A model generated the notes under the pieces. It worked only from the letters and a program-made list of their open reading frames with translations, did not search any database and had not been told where the DNA came from. A stretch of DNA of 64,000 nt from Pseudomonadota bacterium. GTDB lineage: Bacteria; Pseudomonadota; Alphaproteobacteria; Rhodobacterales; Rhodobacteraceae. The translations under genes were made by a program, and so were the position numbers. Location: contig JAIUPD010000013.1 of NCBI GenBank assembly GCA_020161615.1, positions 1-64,000 on the forward strand, given 5' to 3'. Shown one piece after another: positions 43,728 to 52,869 of this stretch (the first letter of the stretch is position 1; each line of letters starts with the position of its first letter).

Positions 43728-44618
43728 ATGGCGGGATTTCGGCGCGAGGTCTCCTCCTTGGGGGCGCTGGCCACCTTCGAGGCGGCGGCGCGGCTCATGG
43801 GCTTCACCCGCGCGGCCGAGGAACTGGGCGTGACCCAGGCCGCGGTCTCGCGCCAGATCAAGCTGCTGGAGGCCGAGTTGAACATGGCGCTTTTCGTGCG
43901 GGGCCACCGGCGGGTGGAACTGACGCCCGCCGGGTTGGTATTGTCGCGGGCATTGACCGGCGCCTTCGACCAGGTGGCCGAGGCGCTGGAAACCATCCGC
44001 CGCCCGGTGGCGGGCAAGGTGGTGACGGTGGCGGCGACGCTGGCCTTCACCCATTTCTGGCTGCTGCCCCGGCTGCCCGCCTTCCGCGCCGCGCATCCCG
44101 AGGTGCAGCTCAGGCTGGTGTCGCAGGACACGGGCTTCGACCTCAGGCGCGACGCGGTGGATGTGCTGATCCATTACGGCAAACCGCCGGTCGAGGGCGC
44201 GCGCTGCCTCGCCGCGCTGCCCGAGCGGGTGTTTCCGGTCTGCGCGCCGGCGCTGGCGGGCAAGCCCCTGGAATCGCTGCCCCTCATCGCCTGCGAATGG
44301 GTCGAGCCTTCATGGCTGGGCTGGCGGCGCTGGGCGCAACTGGCAGGCCTGCCGCCGATCACCCGCCCCAGCGCGCTGCGCTTCACACAGTACTCCGATG
44401 CGATCTATGCCGCGATCGGGGGCGAAGGCGTGGCGCTGGGCTGGCAGGCGCTGGTCGGCGGCCATCTGGCCGAGGGGCGGCTGGTGCGGCTGGGTCAGGC
44501 CGAGGTGGTGCCGGAGGAGGCCGACATGCTGCTGGTGCCGGTCCAGCGGCGGGCGTCCCGTCAGGCGCAGGTCTTTACCGACTGGCTGGTCGGGGCCTTC
44601 GAGGCGGCGCAGGCATAA
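43728..44618 (+). CDS. LysR family transcriptional regulator
   Basis: A 296-residue regulator. The N-terminal helix-turn-helix (GALATFEAAARLMGFTRAAEELGVTQAAVSRQIKLLE) is followed by a periplasmic-binding-like effector domain with VTVAATLAFTHFWLLPRLPAF. AGGGG lies before the ATG at 43728. It is divergent from the demethylase gene and 91 bases upstream of the MttB-like gene. It likely activates both in response to a methylated amine or betaine. It resembles GcvA-type and betaine-locus LysR proteins. Confidence 0.9.
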   Translation: MAGFRREVSSLGALATFEAAARLMGFTRAAEELGVTQAAVSRQIKLLEAELNMALFVRGHRRVELTPAGLVLSRALTGAFDQVAEALETIRRPVAGKVVTVAATLAFTHFWLLPRLPAFRAAHPEVQLRLVSQDTGFDLRRDAVDVLIHYGKPPVEGARCLAALPERVFPVCAPALAGKPLESLPLIACEWVEPSWLGWRRWAQLAGLPPITRPSALRFTQYSDAIYAAIGGEGVALGWQALVGGHLAEGRLVRLGQAEVVPEEADMLLVPVQRRASRQAQVFTDWLVGAFEAAQA

Positions 44619-44709
44619 GCCCAGGTCATTCAAGGCCGCCGCATTTCTGCGCGTCACAGCCGCGGCGGTCGGGCCTAGCCTGAGCCATTCCCTTGCCGAA
44701 GGTGCCGCC

Positions 44710-46248
44710 ATGACCGTGACCGAAGCCCCCCGACCCCGTTCCGGCCGCGCCGCGCGCCGGGCCGAACGCGCCGCGCCCTCGGTGCTGCGCGCGCCCTATG
44801 TCGTGCGGGGGATCCCGACTTATGACATTCTGGGCGAGGAAGCGCTGCTGAGGATCGAGGCCATCGCCGACCGGATCCTGGCCGAGATCGGCATCGACTT
44901 CCGCGACGATCCGGTGGCGCTGGACCATTGGCGCCGGACGGGGGCCGAGGTTGACGGGCTGAGGGTGCGCTTCCCGAAGGGCCTGCTGCGCGAGGTGCTG
45001 AAGACTGCCCCGGCCGAGTTCACCCAGCACGCCCGCAACCCCGCCAACAACGTGCGGATCGGGGGGAAGAACGTGGTCTTCGCCCCCGCCTATGGCAGTC
45101 CCTTCGTCATGGATCTGGACAAGGGGCGGCGCTTCGGCACGCTGCAGGATTTCGAGAATTTCGTGAAGCTGGCGCAATCGAGCCCCTGGCTGCACCATTC
45201 CGGCGGCACGATCTGCGAGCCGACGGACATCGCGGTGAACAAGCGGCATCTCGATATGGTCTATGCGCATATCAAGTACTCGGATCGGGCGTTTCTGGGG
45301 TCCGTGACCGCCGAGGAACGGGCCGAGGACAGTATCGAGATGGCGCGGATCCTGTTCGGGCGCGATTTCGCGGATCAGAACTGCGTCATCATGGGCAATT
45401 TCAACGTTAATTCGCCGCTGGTCTGGGACGGGACGATGACCCGGGGCCTGCGCGCCTATGCGCGGGCCAATCAGGGCGTGGTGATCGTGCCCTTCATCCT
45501 GGGCGGCGCCATGGGGCCGGTGACCAACGCCGGCGCCATCGCGCAATCCCTGGCCGAGACCATGGCGGGCTGCGCGCTGGCGCAACTGGAGCGGCCGGGC
45601 GCGCCGGTGATCTTCGGGAATTTTCTGTCGTCCACGGCGCTCAGGTCAGGCTCGCCCACCTTTGGCACGCCCGAACCCGCCATCGGCTCCATGGTCGTGG
45701 GGCAATTGGCGCGGCGGCTGAACCTGCCGCTGCGGTGCTCGGGCAATTTCTCGAACGCGAAACTGCCGGATGCGCAGGCGATGATGGAGGGCACCATGTC
45801 GATGCTGGCCGCGGTGCAATGCGGGGCCAATTACGTGCTGCATTCGGCCGGATTCCTGGATGGCCTCCTCTCCATGTCCTATGAGAAATTCGTGCTGGAC
45901 TGCGATCTCTGCGGGGCGATGCATGCCTATCTGAAGGGCGTGCCGGTGGGGGACGAGGATCTGGCGATGGACGCCTTCGAGGAGACCGGGCCGGGGATGC
46001 ATTTTTTCGGCACGCAGCACACGCTCAGGCATTACGAGACGGCCTATTGGGACAGCGAGCTGTCCGACAACGAGCCCTTCGAGAAATGGGAGGCGGCGGG
46101 GCAGACGGATGCGGCGAGCCGGGCCAACAGCCTGTGGAAGCGCAAGCTCGCCACCTACGAGGCACCCCCGCTGGACGAGGGGTTGGACGAGGCGCTGAAG
46201 GACTTCGTTCGGCAGCGAAAACAGGCCGTTGCGGACCAATGGTATTGA
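44710..46248 (+). CDS. MttB-family (non-pyrrolysine) methyltransferase
   Basis: A 512-residue protein of the trimethylamine methyltransferase MttB superfamily. YVVRGIPTYDILGEEALLRIEAIADRILAEIG opens the barrel, and GTPEPAIGSMVVGQLARRLNLPLRCSGNFSNAKLPDAQAMMEGTMSMLAAVQCGANYVLHSAGFLDGLL carries the superfamily core in pieces. It lacks an in-frame amber codon for pyrrolysine, so it belongs with MtgB-like betaine or carnitine methyltransferases. These transfer a methyl group to a corrinoid protein. No corrinoid protein gene (MtgC/MttC) is nearby. The adjacent flavin demethylase suggests joint breakdown of a quaternary amine. Confidence 0.85.
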   Translation: MTVTEAPRPRSGRAARRAERAAPSVLRAPYVVRGIPTYDILGEEALLRIEAIADRILAEIGIDFRDDPVALDHWRRTGAEVDGLRVRFPKGLLREVLKTAPAEFTQHARNPANNVRIGGKNVVFAPAYGSPFVMDLDKGRRFGTLQDFENFVKLAQSSPWLHHSGGTICEPTDIAVNKRHLDMVYAHIKYSDRAFLGSVTAEERAEDSIEMARILFGRDFADQNCVIMGNFNVNSPLVWDGTMTRGLRAYARANQGVVIVPFILGGAMGPVTNAGAIAQSLAETMAGCALAQLERPGAPVIFGNFLSSTALRSGSPTFGTPEPAIGSMVVGQLARRLNLPLRCSGNFSNAKLPDAQAMMEGTMSMLAAVQCGANYVLHSAGFLDGLLSMSYEKFVLDCDLCGAMHAYLKGVPVGDEDLAMDAFEETGPGMHFFGTQHTLRHYETAYWDSELSDNEPFEKWEAAGQTDAASRANSLWKRKLATYEAPPLDEGLDEALKDFVRQRKQAVADQWY

Positions 46249-46331
46249 CGTTTTCGTGACGGTTTCGCGGCGGTGGCCCTTGGCGCCGCCCCCGATCCGG
46301 GCCATCTTCGCCGCAGAGGCGGGAGTATGGC

Positions 46332-46928
46332 ATGGGTAAACCCTGGGCGGCATCGGGTCAGGTTGTGGGCTTGCTGGGGGGATCCTTCGATCCGCCCCAT
46401 GCCGGGCATGTGCATCTGACGCGGGAAGCGCTGAAGCGGCTGCGGCTGGATCAGGTCTGGTGGCTGGTAAGCCCGGGCAACCCGTTGAAGCCGAACCCAC
46501 CCGCGCCCCTGGCCGAACGAATGGCGGCGGCGCTGGCGATCATGCGACACCCCAAGGTCAAAGTCACCGACCTGGAGGCGGGCTTCGGCACGCGGGCCAC
46601 GGCCGATACGCTGAAGGCGCTGCAGCACGCCTATCCGCTGGTGCGCTTCGTCTGGCTGATGGGCGCGGACAATCTGGCCGGCTTCCACACCTGGGACCGC
46701 TGGCCCGAGATCATGGCGCGCGTGCCGGTCGCCGTGCTGGCGCGTCCCGGGCAGCGCATGCGGGCGCTGCATTCGCCCGCCGCGCAGCGGTTCCGGCAAG
46801 AACGGCTGCCCGCCCGCGACGCCGAAAGGCTGGGACGGATCGCGCCGCCGGTCTGGCTCTATCTCGACATGCCGATGCGGCCCGAATCCTCGACCGCGAT
46901 CCGGCGGGCGCGGCGAAATGCCCCCTGA
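46332..46928 (+). CDS. nadD: Nicotinate-nucleotide adenylyltransferase
   Basis: A 198-residue nucleotidyltransferase that joins ATP and nicotinate mononucleotide to form deamido-NAD. [19 protein letters not shown] contains the HxGH-type motif (HAGH), and [14 protein letters not shown] gives the C-terminal SxTxIR motif. Length is normal. rsfS, often its neighbour, does not follow here. Confidence 0.95.
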   Translation: MGKPWAASGQVVGLLGGSFDPPHAGHVHLTREALKRLRLDQVWWLVSPGNPLKPNPPAPLAERMAAALAIMRHPKVKVTDLEAGFGTRATADTLKALQHAYPLVRFVWLMGADNLAGFHTWDRWPEIMARVPVAVLARPGQRMRALHSPAAQRFRQERLPARDAERLGRIAPPVWLYLDMPMRPESSTAIRRARRNAP

Positions 46929-47041
46929 CCGCCTGCTTTGCGCCCCAGATTAACCGATTTGCGCGACGAAATTTCATGTAAGATAGATGCAAGCGGTCCG
47001 TTGCGGACCCGTACGCATTGGTTGACGTCAAGGTATTACAG

Positions 47042-48574
47042 ATGTTTCGCGACCGATCGGCATTGAGCCGTAGATACGTTCTGGCAGGCCTGCTGGCCGG
47101 TGCCGCGACCCCCGTTCTGGCCACTGCGCCGCTGCGCTCGCCGCGGCCTCCGGCACGGCCCGCCGCGGCTCAGATTGCGGCCCTCGCGCCCGAGGCGGCG
47201 CCCCGCAGCCTGCCGACCGGCGCCCTGAGTGCGGTGCTGGAGCGCGCGGGGCTGACCGGCGACACCACGGTGATTGCCGTCGATGCCGAGACCGGCGCGG
47301 TGATCGAGGAGCATCGCGCCGATCTGCGCGTGCCCCCCGCCAGCACGGCCAAGGCGCTGACCACGATGTATGCCCTGCAGACGCTGGGCAGCGAATACCG
47401 CTTCATCACGCGGGTCGAAACGGGGGCGGGCGCGCGGATCGAGAATGGCACGCTCCGGGGTGATCTGGTGCTCAGGGGCGGGGGCGATCCGACGCTGCAG
47501 ACCGACCATCTGGCGCGGCTGGCGGCCGAGCTGGTGGAACGCGGGCTGCGGCGGATCGAGGGGCGGTTCATCGTCGACGACCGGGCGCTGCCGGGCATCG
47601 AGCAGATCGATCCCGAACAGCCGGTGGCGGCGGGCTACAACCCCGGGATCGGCGGGCTCAACCTGAATTTCAACCGGGTCTATTTCGGCTGGGAAGTGGC
47701 CAACGGCCGGGCCCAGCTATCCATGGATGCGCGCTCGGACCGCGAGGTGCCGCCGGTTTCGGTCATCGGGATCGAGGCGGTGGCGCGCAACCTGCCGGTC
47801 TATACCTATGCCAGCCGAGGCGGGCGCGAGCGCTGGACGGTCGCGGCCTCGGCGCTGAACCAATCGGGCTCGCGCTGGTTGCCGGTGCGCAGGCCCGCGG
47901 CCTATGCGGGCGACGTGTTCCGCATGCTGCTGGCGGCGCGCGGGTGTCAACTGCCGGAGCCCCGGCTGCAATCGGTGCCGCCCGGGCAGATCCTGGCCGA
48001 GCATCGCTCGGAAACGCTGCCGGGCGTGCTGCGCGACATGCTGCGCTATTCGACCAATATCACCGCCGAATGCGTGGGGCTGGCGGCGACGCTGCGGCAG
48101 GGGCGGTCGGTGCAGGGGCTGGCGCCCTCGGCCGCGCGGCTGAACGCCTGGGTGGGCGAGCGCTATGGCGCGCCGGGGCTGGCCTTGCAGGATCATTCGG
48201 GCCTGGCCGAGGCGTCGCGCGTGTCGGTGCGGTCCATGGCGGCCTATCTGGTGGCGGCGCGGCGCGAGGGGATCCTGCCGGGCCTGCTGCGGGACCATCC
48301 GATGCGCGACAGCAACGGGCGGCCGCAAACCAATCATCCGGTCGAGGTACGCGCCAAGACCGGGACGCTGGATTTCGTCTCGGCGCTTGCGGGCTATGCC
48401 GAGCCCCGGGGCGGGCGCCCGATCGCCTTTGCCATCGTCAGCGCCGATCTGCCGCGCCGGGAGGCCACGCGCGGCGACGAGAGTGAGCGTCCGGCCGGGG
48501 CGCGGGCCTGGACCGGCCGGGCGCGGACCCTGCAGCAGGATCTGATCGAGCGCTGGGCCGGGTTGCACGGCTGA
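47042..48574 (+). CDS. dacB: D-alanyl-D-alanine carboxypeptidase/endopeptidase (PBP4, S13 family)
   Basis: A 510-residue penicillin-binding protein. An N-terminal signal with twin-arginine flavour (LSRRYVLAGLLAG, ending in ATA) leads to the active-site motifs of serine-type S13 peptidases: SxxK in PPASTAKALTT, SxN in RYSTNITAEC, and KTG in VRAKTGTLDF. The long insert between SxxK and SxN is the class C PBP domain. It trims or cuts peptidoglycan cross-links in the periplasm. The start at 47042 (MFRDRSALSRR) places the signal at the N terminus. Confidence 0.92.
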   Translation: MFRDRSALSRRYVLAGLLAGAATPVLATAPLRSPRPPARPAAAQIAALAPEAAPRSLPTGALSAVLERAGLTGDTTVIAVDAETGAVIEEHRADLRVPPASTAKALTTMYALQTLGSEYRFITRVETGAGARIENGTLRGDLVLRGGGDPTLQTDHLARLAAELVERGLRRIEGRFIVDDRALPGIEQIDPEQPVAAGYNPGIGGLNLNFNRVYFGWEVANGRAQLSMDARSDREVPPVSVIGIEAVARNLPVYTYASRGGRERWTVAASALNQSGSRWLPVRRPAAYAGDVFRMLLAARGCQLPEPRLQSVPPGQILAEHRSETLPGVLRDMLRYSTNITAECVGLAATLRQGRSVQGLAPSAARLNAWVGERYGAPGLALQDHSGLAEASRVSVRSMAAYLVAARREGILPGLLRDHPMRDSNGRPQTNHPVEVRAKTGTLDFVSALAGYAEPRGGRPIAFAIVSADLPRREATRGDESERPAGARAWTGRARTLQQDLIERWAGLHG

Positions 48575-48634
48575 GGGCGCAGGCCACCGCCTTCGCGCGG
48601 CACCGGCGGCGCTGATGCGCCGCCCGGCCCCTTC

Positions 48635-49057
48635 TCAGGGATGGGCGAAGCGGGCGCGCGCGCCGCGCTCGATGGCGGCGGCGTGCAGCCGGTCGAGGTT
48701 CAACTCGTGCCGCATCTCCTCGAGCATCCTCAGTTCGGTCTGCCTGAGCATCCCGTCCGAGGCCGCCACATCGCAGGCCAGCGCATAGGCGGTCTCGTAC
48801 AGCCGTTCGGGCAGGGCCTCGCGGATCAGGCCGAAGAGGGCGTCGAGCCCGTCTTCCTCCTCGATCAGGTCGAAAACCGTCTGCGAGACGATCTTGATGC
48901 GGTCGGCATCATAGCCCGCGAAGACCGGCAATTGGTTGACCACCTGTTCGATGGCCAGCAATTCCTCGGTGCGGATGGCCGAATCGGCCACGGAAACCGT
49001 GAGCATCACCGCCACGAGCGAATCCTGCGGCGACATCGGGGGGGCGGCTTCGTTCAT
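48635..49057 (-). CDS. TerB-like domain protein, second in window
   Basis: About 140 residues, almost all a TerB-type domain. [33 protein letters not shown] and [29 protein letters not shown] give the paired acidic motifs. The start is placed at MNEAAPPM (49057), where AGGA lies about 8 bases upstream; an in-frame ATG at 49078 is also possible. It is similar in size and fold to the TerB-like gene at 15.6 kb but the sequences differ. It is divergent from lysK. Confidence 0.75.
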   Translation of the reverse strand: MNEAAPPMSPQDSLVAVMLTVSVADSAIRTEELLAIEQVVNQLPVFAGYDADRIKIVSQTVFDLIEEEDGLDALFGLIREALPERLYETAYALACDVAASDGMLRQTELRMLEEMRHELNLDRLHAAAIERGARARFAHP

Positions 49058-49163
49058 CTTGGGTCCTGTTTCGGTCATGGGCGACAGAATATTGACTGGG
49101 GCGGGGGGCGGCAATAGGAAGCCGGGGTCTAACGGGGATCCCCCCCGCCACAGGATCGTGATC

Positions 49164-50744
49164 ATGACTTCTCTGCGCGACGCCGCGATGACCTCCAAGG
49201 CCTGGCCCTTCGAAGAGGCCCGCCGCCTGCTGAAACGCTACGAGAAGAAGGCACCCGAGAAGGGTTATGTGCTGTTCGAGACGGGCTATGGCCCCTCGGG
49301 CCTGCCGCATATCGGCACCTTTGGCGAGGTGGCGCGCACCACGATGATCCGGCGGGCCTTCGAGGTGATCTCGGACATCCCCACACGGCTGATCTGTTTC
49401 TCGGACGACATGGACGGCATGCGCAAGGTGCCGGAAAACGTGCCGAACCAGGAGATGCTGCGCGCCAATATCCAGAAGCCGCTGACCTCGGTTCCCGATC
49501 CCTTCGGGCAATTCGACAGTTTCGGCGGGCATAACAACGCCATGCTGCGGCGGTTCCTCGATACGTTCGGCTTCGAATACGAATTCTATTCGGCGACCGA
49601 ATTCTACAAATCGGGCCAGTTCGACGCGGTGCTGTTGCGCGCAGCCGAGCGTTATGACGCGATCATGGAGGTGATGCTGGCCAGTCTGCGCGAGGAGCGT
49701 CAGCAGAGCTATTCCTGCTTCCTGCCGATCCATCCCGAGACCGGGCGGGTGCTCTATGTCCCGATGAAGGAGGTGAACGCCAAGGACGGCACCATCACCT
49801 TCGACGACGAGGACGGGCGCGAATGGACCCTGCCGGTGACGGGCGGGCAGGTGAAACTGCAATGGAAGCCCGATTTCGGCGCGCGCTGGGCGGCGCTGGA
49901 CGTGGATTTCGAGATGTACGGCAAGGATCATTCGACCAACACGCCGATCTACGACAAGATCTGCGAGATCCTCGGGGGCAGGAAGCCCGAGCATTTCACC
50001 TATGAGCTGTTCCTAGACGAGAACGGCGAGAAGATCTCGAAATCGAAGGGCAACGGGCTGACCATCGACGAATGGCTGACCTATGCCTCGACCGAGAGCC
50101 TGTCGTATTTCATGTTCCTCAAGCCCAAGACCGCCAAGCGGATGCATTTCGATGTGATCCCCAAGGCGGTGGACGAGTATCACCAGCAATTGCGCGCCTA
50201 TCCCGGCCAGTCGGTCGAGCAGCAATTGGCCAATCCGGTCTGGCACATCCACGGTGGCCAGCCGCCGGCCTCGGATATGGTGGTGCCGTTCTCGATGCTG
50301 CTCAATCTCGCCTCGGTGGCGGGGGCCAAGGATGCGGCGGGGCTCTGGGGCTTCATCAAGCGCTATGCGCCCGAGGCCTCGCCCGAGGCCAATCCGCAGC
50401 TCGATCAGGCGGCCGGGTTCGCGGTGCGCTACTTCGCCGATTTCGTGGCGCCGAAGCGGGTGTTCCGCCTGCCCACGGATCAGGAGCGCGCGGCGATGGA
50501 GGATCTGACCGCAAGGCTCAAGGTCTGGGACGGGGGCCTCGATGCCGAAGCCCTGCAAACCATGGTCTTCGCGGTCGGCAAGGACCACGGGTTCGAGAAC
50601 CTGCGCGACTGGTTCAAGGCGCTCTATGAAGTGCTGCTCGGCGCGTCCGAGGGGCCGCGCTTCGGCGGCTTCATCGCGCTTTACGGCGTGGCCGAGACGG
50701 TGGCGCTGATCGAGAAGGGCCTTTCGGGCGCGCTGGCGGCCTGA
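49164..50744 (+). CDS. lysK: Class I lysyl-tRNA synthetase
   Basis: A 526-residue class I LysRS, a Rossmann-fold enzyme unlike the class II LysRS of most bacteria. The HIGH motif appears as [15 protein letters not shown] and the KMSKS motif as [11 protein letters not shown]. The C-terminal alpha-helix cage is present. AGGA lies 9 bases before the ATG at 49164. It charges tRNA-Lys with lysine. Such archaeal-type LysRS is typical of alphaproteobacteria including Rhodobacteraceae and of spirochaetes. Confidence 0.95.
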   Translation: MTSLRDAAMTSKAWPFEEARRLLKRYEKKAPEKGYVLFETGYGPSGLPHIGTFGEVARTTMIRRAFEVISDIPTRLICFSDDMDGMRKVPENVPNQEMLRANIQKPLTSVPDPFGQFDSFGGHNNAMLRRFLDTFGFEYEFYSATEFYKSGQFDAVLLRAAERYDAIMEVMLASLREERQQSYSCFLPIHPETGRVLYVPMKEVNAKDGTITFDDEDGREWTLPVTGGQVKLQWKPDFGARWAALDVDFEMYGKDHSTNTPIYDKICEILGGRKPEHFTYELFLDENGEKISKSKGNGLTIDEWLTYASTESLSYFMFLKPKTAKRMHFDVIPKAVDEYHQQLRAYPGQSVEQQLANPVWHIHGGQPPASDMVVPFSMLLNLASVAGAKDAAGLWGFIKRYAPEASPEANPQLDQAAGFAVRYFADFVAPKRVFRLPTDQERAAMEDLTARLKVWDGGLDAEALQTMVFAVGKDHGFENLRDWFKALYEVLLGASEGPRFGGFIALYGVAETVALIEKGLSGALAA

Positions 50745-50808
50745 GGACGCTGACAGGAAAAGGGCGAGAGAGGGGAGACCTTCCTCTCCTTTTGCGCTAG
50801 CAAGAGGC

Positions 50809-51561
50809 ATGAGCCCCGATCCCGCGCCAGCCCCGCCGCCGCCTTATGCCCCGCTCAATGTGCTGAAACGGGTGGCCGAGGAGGTCTGGATCGTCGACGG
50901 CCCGCCGATCCGCTTCTACGGCCTGCCCTTCACCACCCGCATGACGATCATCCGCCTGCCGGGTGGCGGGCTCTGGGTGCATTCGCCCATCGCCCCCGAT
51001 CCCGGGCTGATGGCCGAGGTCGAGGCGCTGGGCCCGGTCGCCTTTCTGATCGCGCCGAACTGGATCCACTACGCCTTTGTCGGCGCCTGGCAGGAGCGTT
51101 ACCCGGATGCTCGGTGCCACGCAGCGCCCGGGGTCCGCGACCGCGCCGCCTCGCGCGAGGTGGCGATCCGCATTGATGCCGAGCTGACCGATGAAGCTCC
51201 AGCGGAATGGGCCGGGGTCATCGACCAGCGGGTGATCCCCGGCAGTTCCGCCCATCGTGAGGCGGTGTTTTTCCACCGGCCGACGGCCACGCTGATCCTG
51301 ACCGACCTGATCGAGAATTTCGAACGCCGGGCTGTGTCTGCCTGGATGGTGCCGCTGCTGTTCATGGCCGGCAACCTCGACCCCGACGGCAAGGCGCCGG
51401 TCGACATGCGCCGGACATTCCGCAAGGGGCGCAAGGCGGCGCGGCAGGCCATCGCCCAAGTGATCGATTGGGGCCCCGAGCGGGTGATCCTGGCGCACGG
51501 GCGCTGGTATCCCGAGAATGGCGTGGCCGAACTCACGCGCGCCTTTCGCTGGCTAGCCTGA
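50809..51561 (+). CDS. DUF4336 family protein (metallo-beta-lactamase-like fold)
   Basis: A 250-residue protein with the DUF4336 pattern: VAEEVWIVDGPPIRFYGLPFTTRMTIIRLPGGGLWVHSPI, then LIAPNWIHYAFVGAWQERYP. HREAVFFHRPTATLILTDLIENF and VILAHGRWYPENG complete it. The fold is related to metallo-beta-lactamases, but the usual HxHxDH metal motif is replaced by NWIHY, so classical hydrolysis is doubtful. It converges with the DUF1194 gene, overlapping its 3' end by 9 bases. Function unknown. Confidence 0.78.
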   Translation: MSPDPAPAPPPPYAPLNVLKRVAEEVWIVDGPPIRFYGLPFTTRMTIIRLPGGGLWVHSPIAPDPGLMAEVEALGPVAFLIAPNWIHYAFVGAWQERYPDARCHAAPGVRDRAASREVAIRIDAELTDEAPAEWAGVIDQRVIPGSSAHREAVFFHRPTATLILTDLIENFERRAVSAWMVPLLFMAGNLDPDGKAPVDMRRTFRKGRKAARQAIAQVIDWGPERVILAHGRWYPENGVAELTRAFRWLA

Positions 51562-52242
51562 GGGCGACCGGCCGGGCAGCGCGCCGATGACTTGCTCCGA
51601 CAATTCGCGGATCAGCTTGCGGCGGAAGGTCTCGGCAAAGGCCTCGTGCGTCGGGGCGAATTCGGCAAAGGCGCCCGGCCCGTGCAGCAGATTGGCCTGA
51701 AACCAGCGCAGGATCCCGGCCTCATGGGCGCCGATGGCCAGGCCGTTGACCGTGATGTCGCTGAAATCCTCGTCGGCATAGACGCGCCGGGGCTCGTCGC
51801 CCTGGTTGTTCTGCCCGTCGCCCGCCATGTCCAGCGTCTGCCAGCCGCAGGTCGGCGCGCGGCTCAGCAGCGCCCGGCCATAGCTTAGGGCGCTGCCAAC
51901 GGCGGTCAGCCCCTGTGCCTGTCGCTGATGCAGCAGAACCTGTTGCGCCAGACGGTCGATGGCTGCGGGGCTGTCGAGGATCGCCCAGTCGGCGACCAGC
52001 AGATGCTCGCGCGCGCCCGCCCATTCGAAGACCGCCATCGCGACGGGTTCGCTGCCCTCCAGGATCAGCGCGCGGACCTCGGCGTCGAACAGCGCGGCAA
52101 CGATTCCGTCGATCTGCAGCCGGTAATCCCGGGCATCGACCGAGCGCGAGACATCGAAACCCAGCGCCAGCGCCAGGCGACAGGCGCGGGCCGGGACGGC
52201 GGCGAAGGCGAGCGCCACCAGGAGGGTCACGCGCAGCAGCAT
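51553..52242 (-). CDS. DUF1194 family secreted protein (von Willebrand A-like)
   Basis: A 229-residue protein with an N-terminal signal (LLRVTLLVALAFAAVPARA). The domain has a MIDAS-like metal site: LALGFDVSRSVDARDYRLQIDGI at its start, DMAGDGQNNQGDEP in the middle, and ITVNGLAIGAH. This is DUF1194, a vWA-like fold common in alphaproteobacteria. It is probably periplasmic and divalent-metal binding. Its function is unknown. Confidence 0.85.
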   Translation of the reverse strand: MLLRVTLLVALAFAAVPARACRLALALGFDVSRSVDARDYRLQIDGIVAALFDAEVRALILEGSEPVAMAVFEWAGAREHLLVADWAILDSPAAIDRLAQQVLLHQRQAQGLTAVGSALSYGRALLSRAPTCGWQTLDMAGDGQNNQGDEPRRVYADEDFSDITVNGLAIGAHEAGILRWFQANLLHGPGAFAEFAPTHEAFAETFRRKLIRELSEQVIGALPGRSPSG

Positions 52243-52349
52243 CGGCCCATCCTGCCATGCCCGGGGCGCGCCTGTCTCGGGCGATACGCGGGGGCGGGTG
52301 ATCTGATAGGCTGGGGGCTGCGTATCCGACCCACAGCCAGGAGTTTGCC

Positions 52350-52742
52350 ATGCGCCGAACGTTGCTTCTGCCCTTGTTCCTGAGCCTTGCCGGACCCGCC
52401 TTCGGGCAATCCGCGACCGAGGTCATCGACGCCCAGCTCGAGGCCCTGCGCCAGGGCGATTACGAGACCGCCTTCACCTTCGCCGCGCCCGCCCTGCACG
52501 AGATCTTCCGCACCCCCGCCAATTTCGGCCGGATGATCGAGCGCGGCTATCCGATGGTGCTGGACCCGGCCGAGGTGCGCTACCTAGATCATGGCGAACG
52601 CGCCGGATACGAGGTGCAGAACGTGCTGATCCAGGACCGGGCCGGGGCGGTCTTCCTGCTCGAATACCTGTTCATCGGCGAGGGGCCGACGCGGCGCATC
52701 GCCGGCGTGCGGCTCTTGCCGGAAACAGGAACCGGCGTCTGA
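52350..52742 (+). CDS. DUF4864 family secreted protein
   Basis: A 130-residue protein with a Sec signal (LLLPLFLSLAGPAFG, cleavage near residue 19). The mature domain resembles the NTF2-like/DUF4864 type: SATEVIDAQLEALRQGDYETAFTFAAPAL, NFGRMIERGYPMVLDP, then a sheet with AVFLLEYLFIGEG. Unknown function, common in Rhodobacteraceae. It is divergent from the DUF1194 gene. Confidence 0.8.
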   Translation: MRRTLLLPLFLSLAGPAFGQSATEVIDAQLEALRQGDYETAFTFAAPALHEIFRTPANFGRMIERGYPMVLDPAEVRYLDHGERAGYEVQNVLIQDRAGAVFLLEYLFIGEGPTRRIAGVRLLPETGTGV

Positions 52743-52869
52743 CGCCTGATCCGGCCCCCGCAACGCGCGCTCGCCTCAAGGCGCCTTAAGCCCCGCTTGT
52801 TACCCCCTGTGACCGACAGGCCGCGTCCCTTGCGGCCCGCGCGTCGAGGTTTCAAGACAGGGGTCTGAC

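Noticed and set aside
48635-49057. Tellurite resistance operon
   Set aside because: Two isolated TerB-like genes occur 33 kb apart with no terA, terC, terD, terE or terZ nearby; the domain alone does not imply tellurite resistance.
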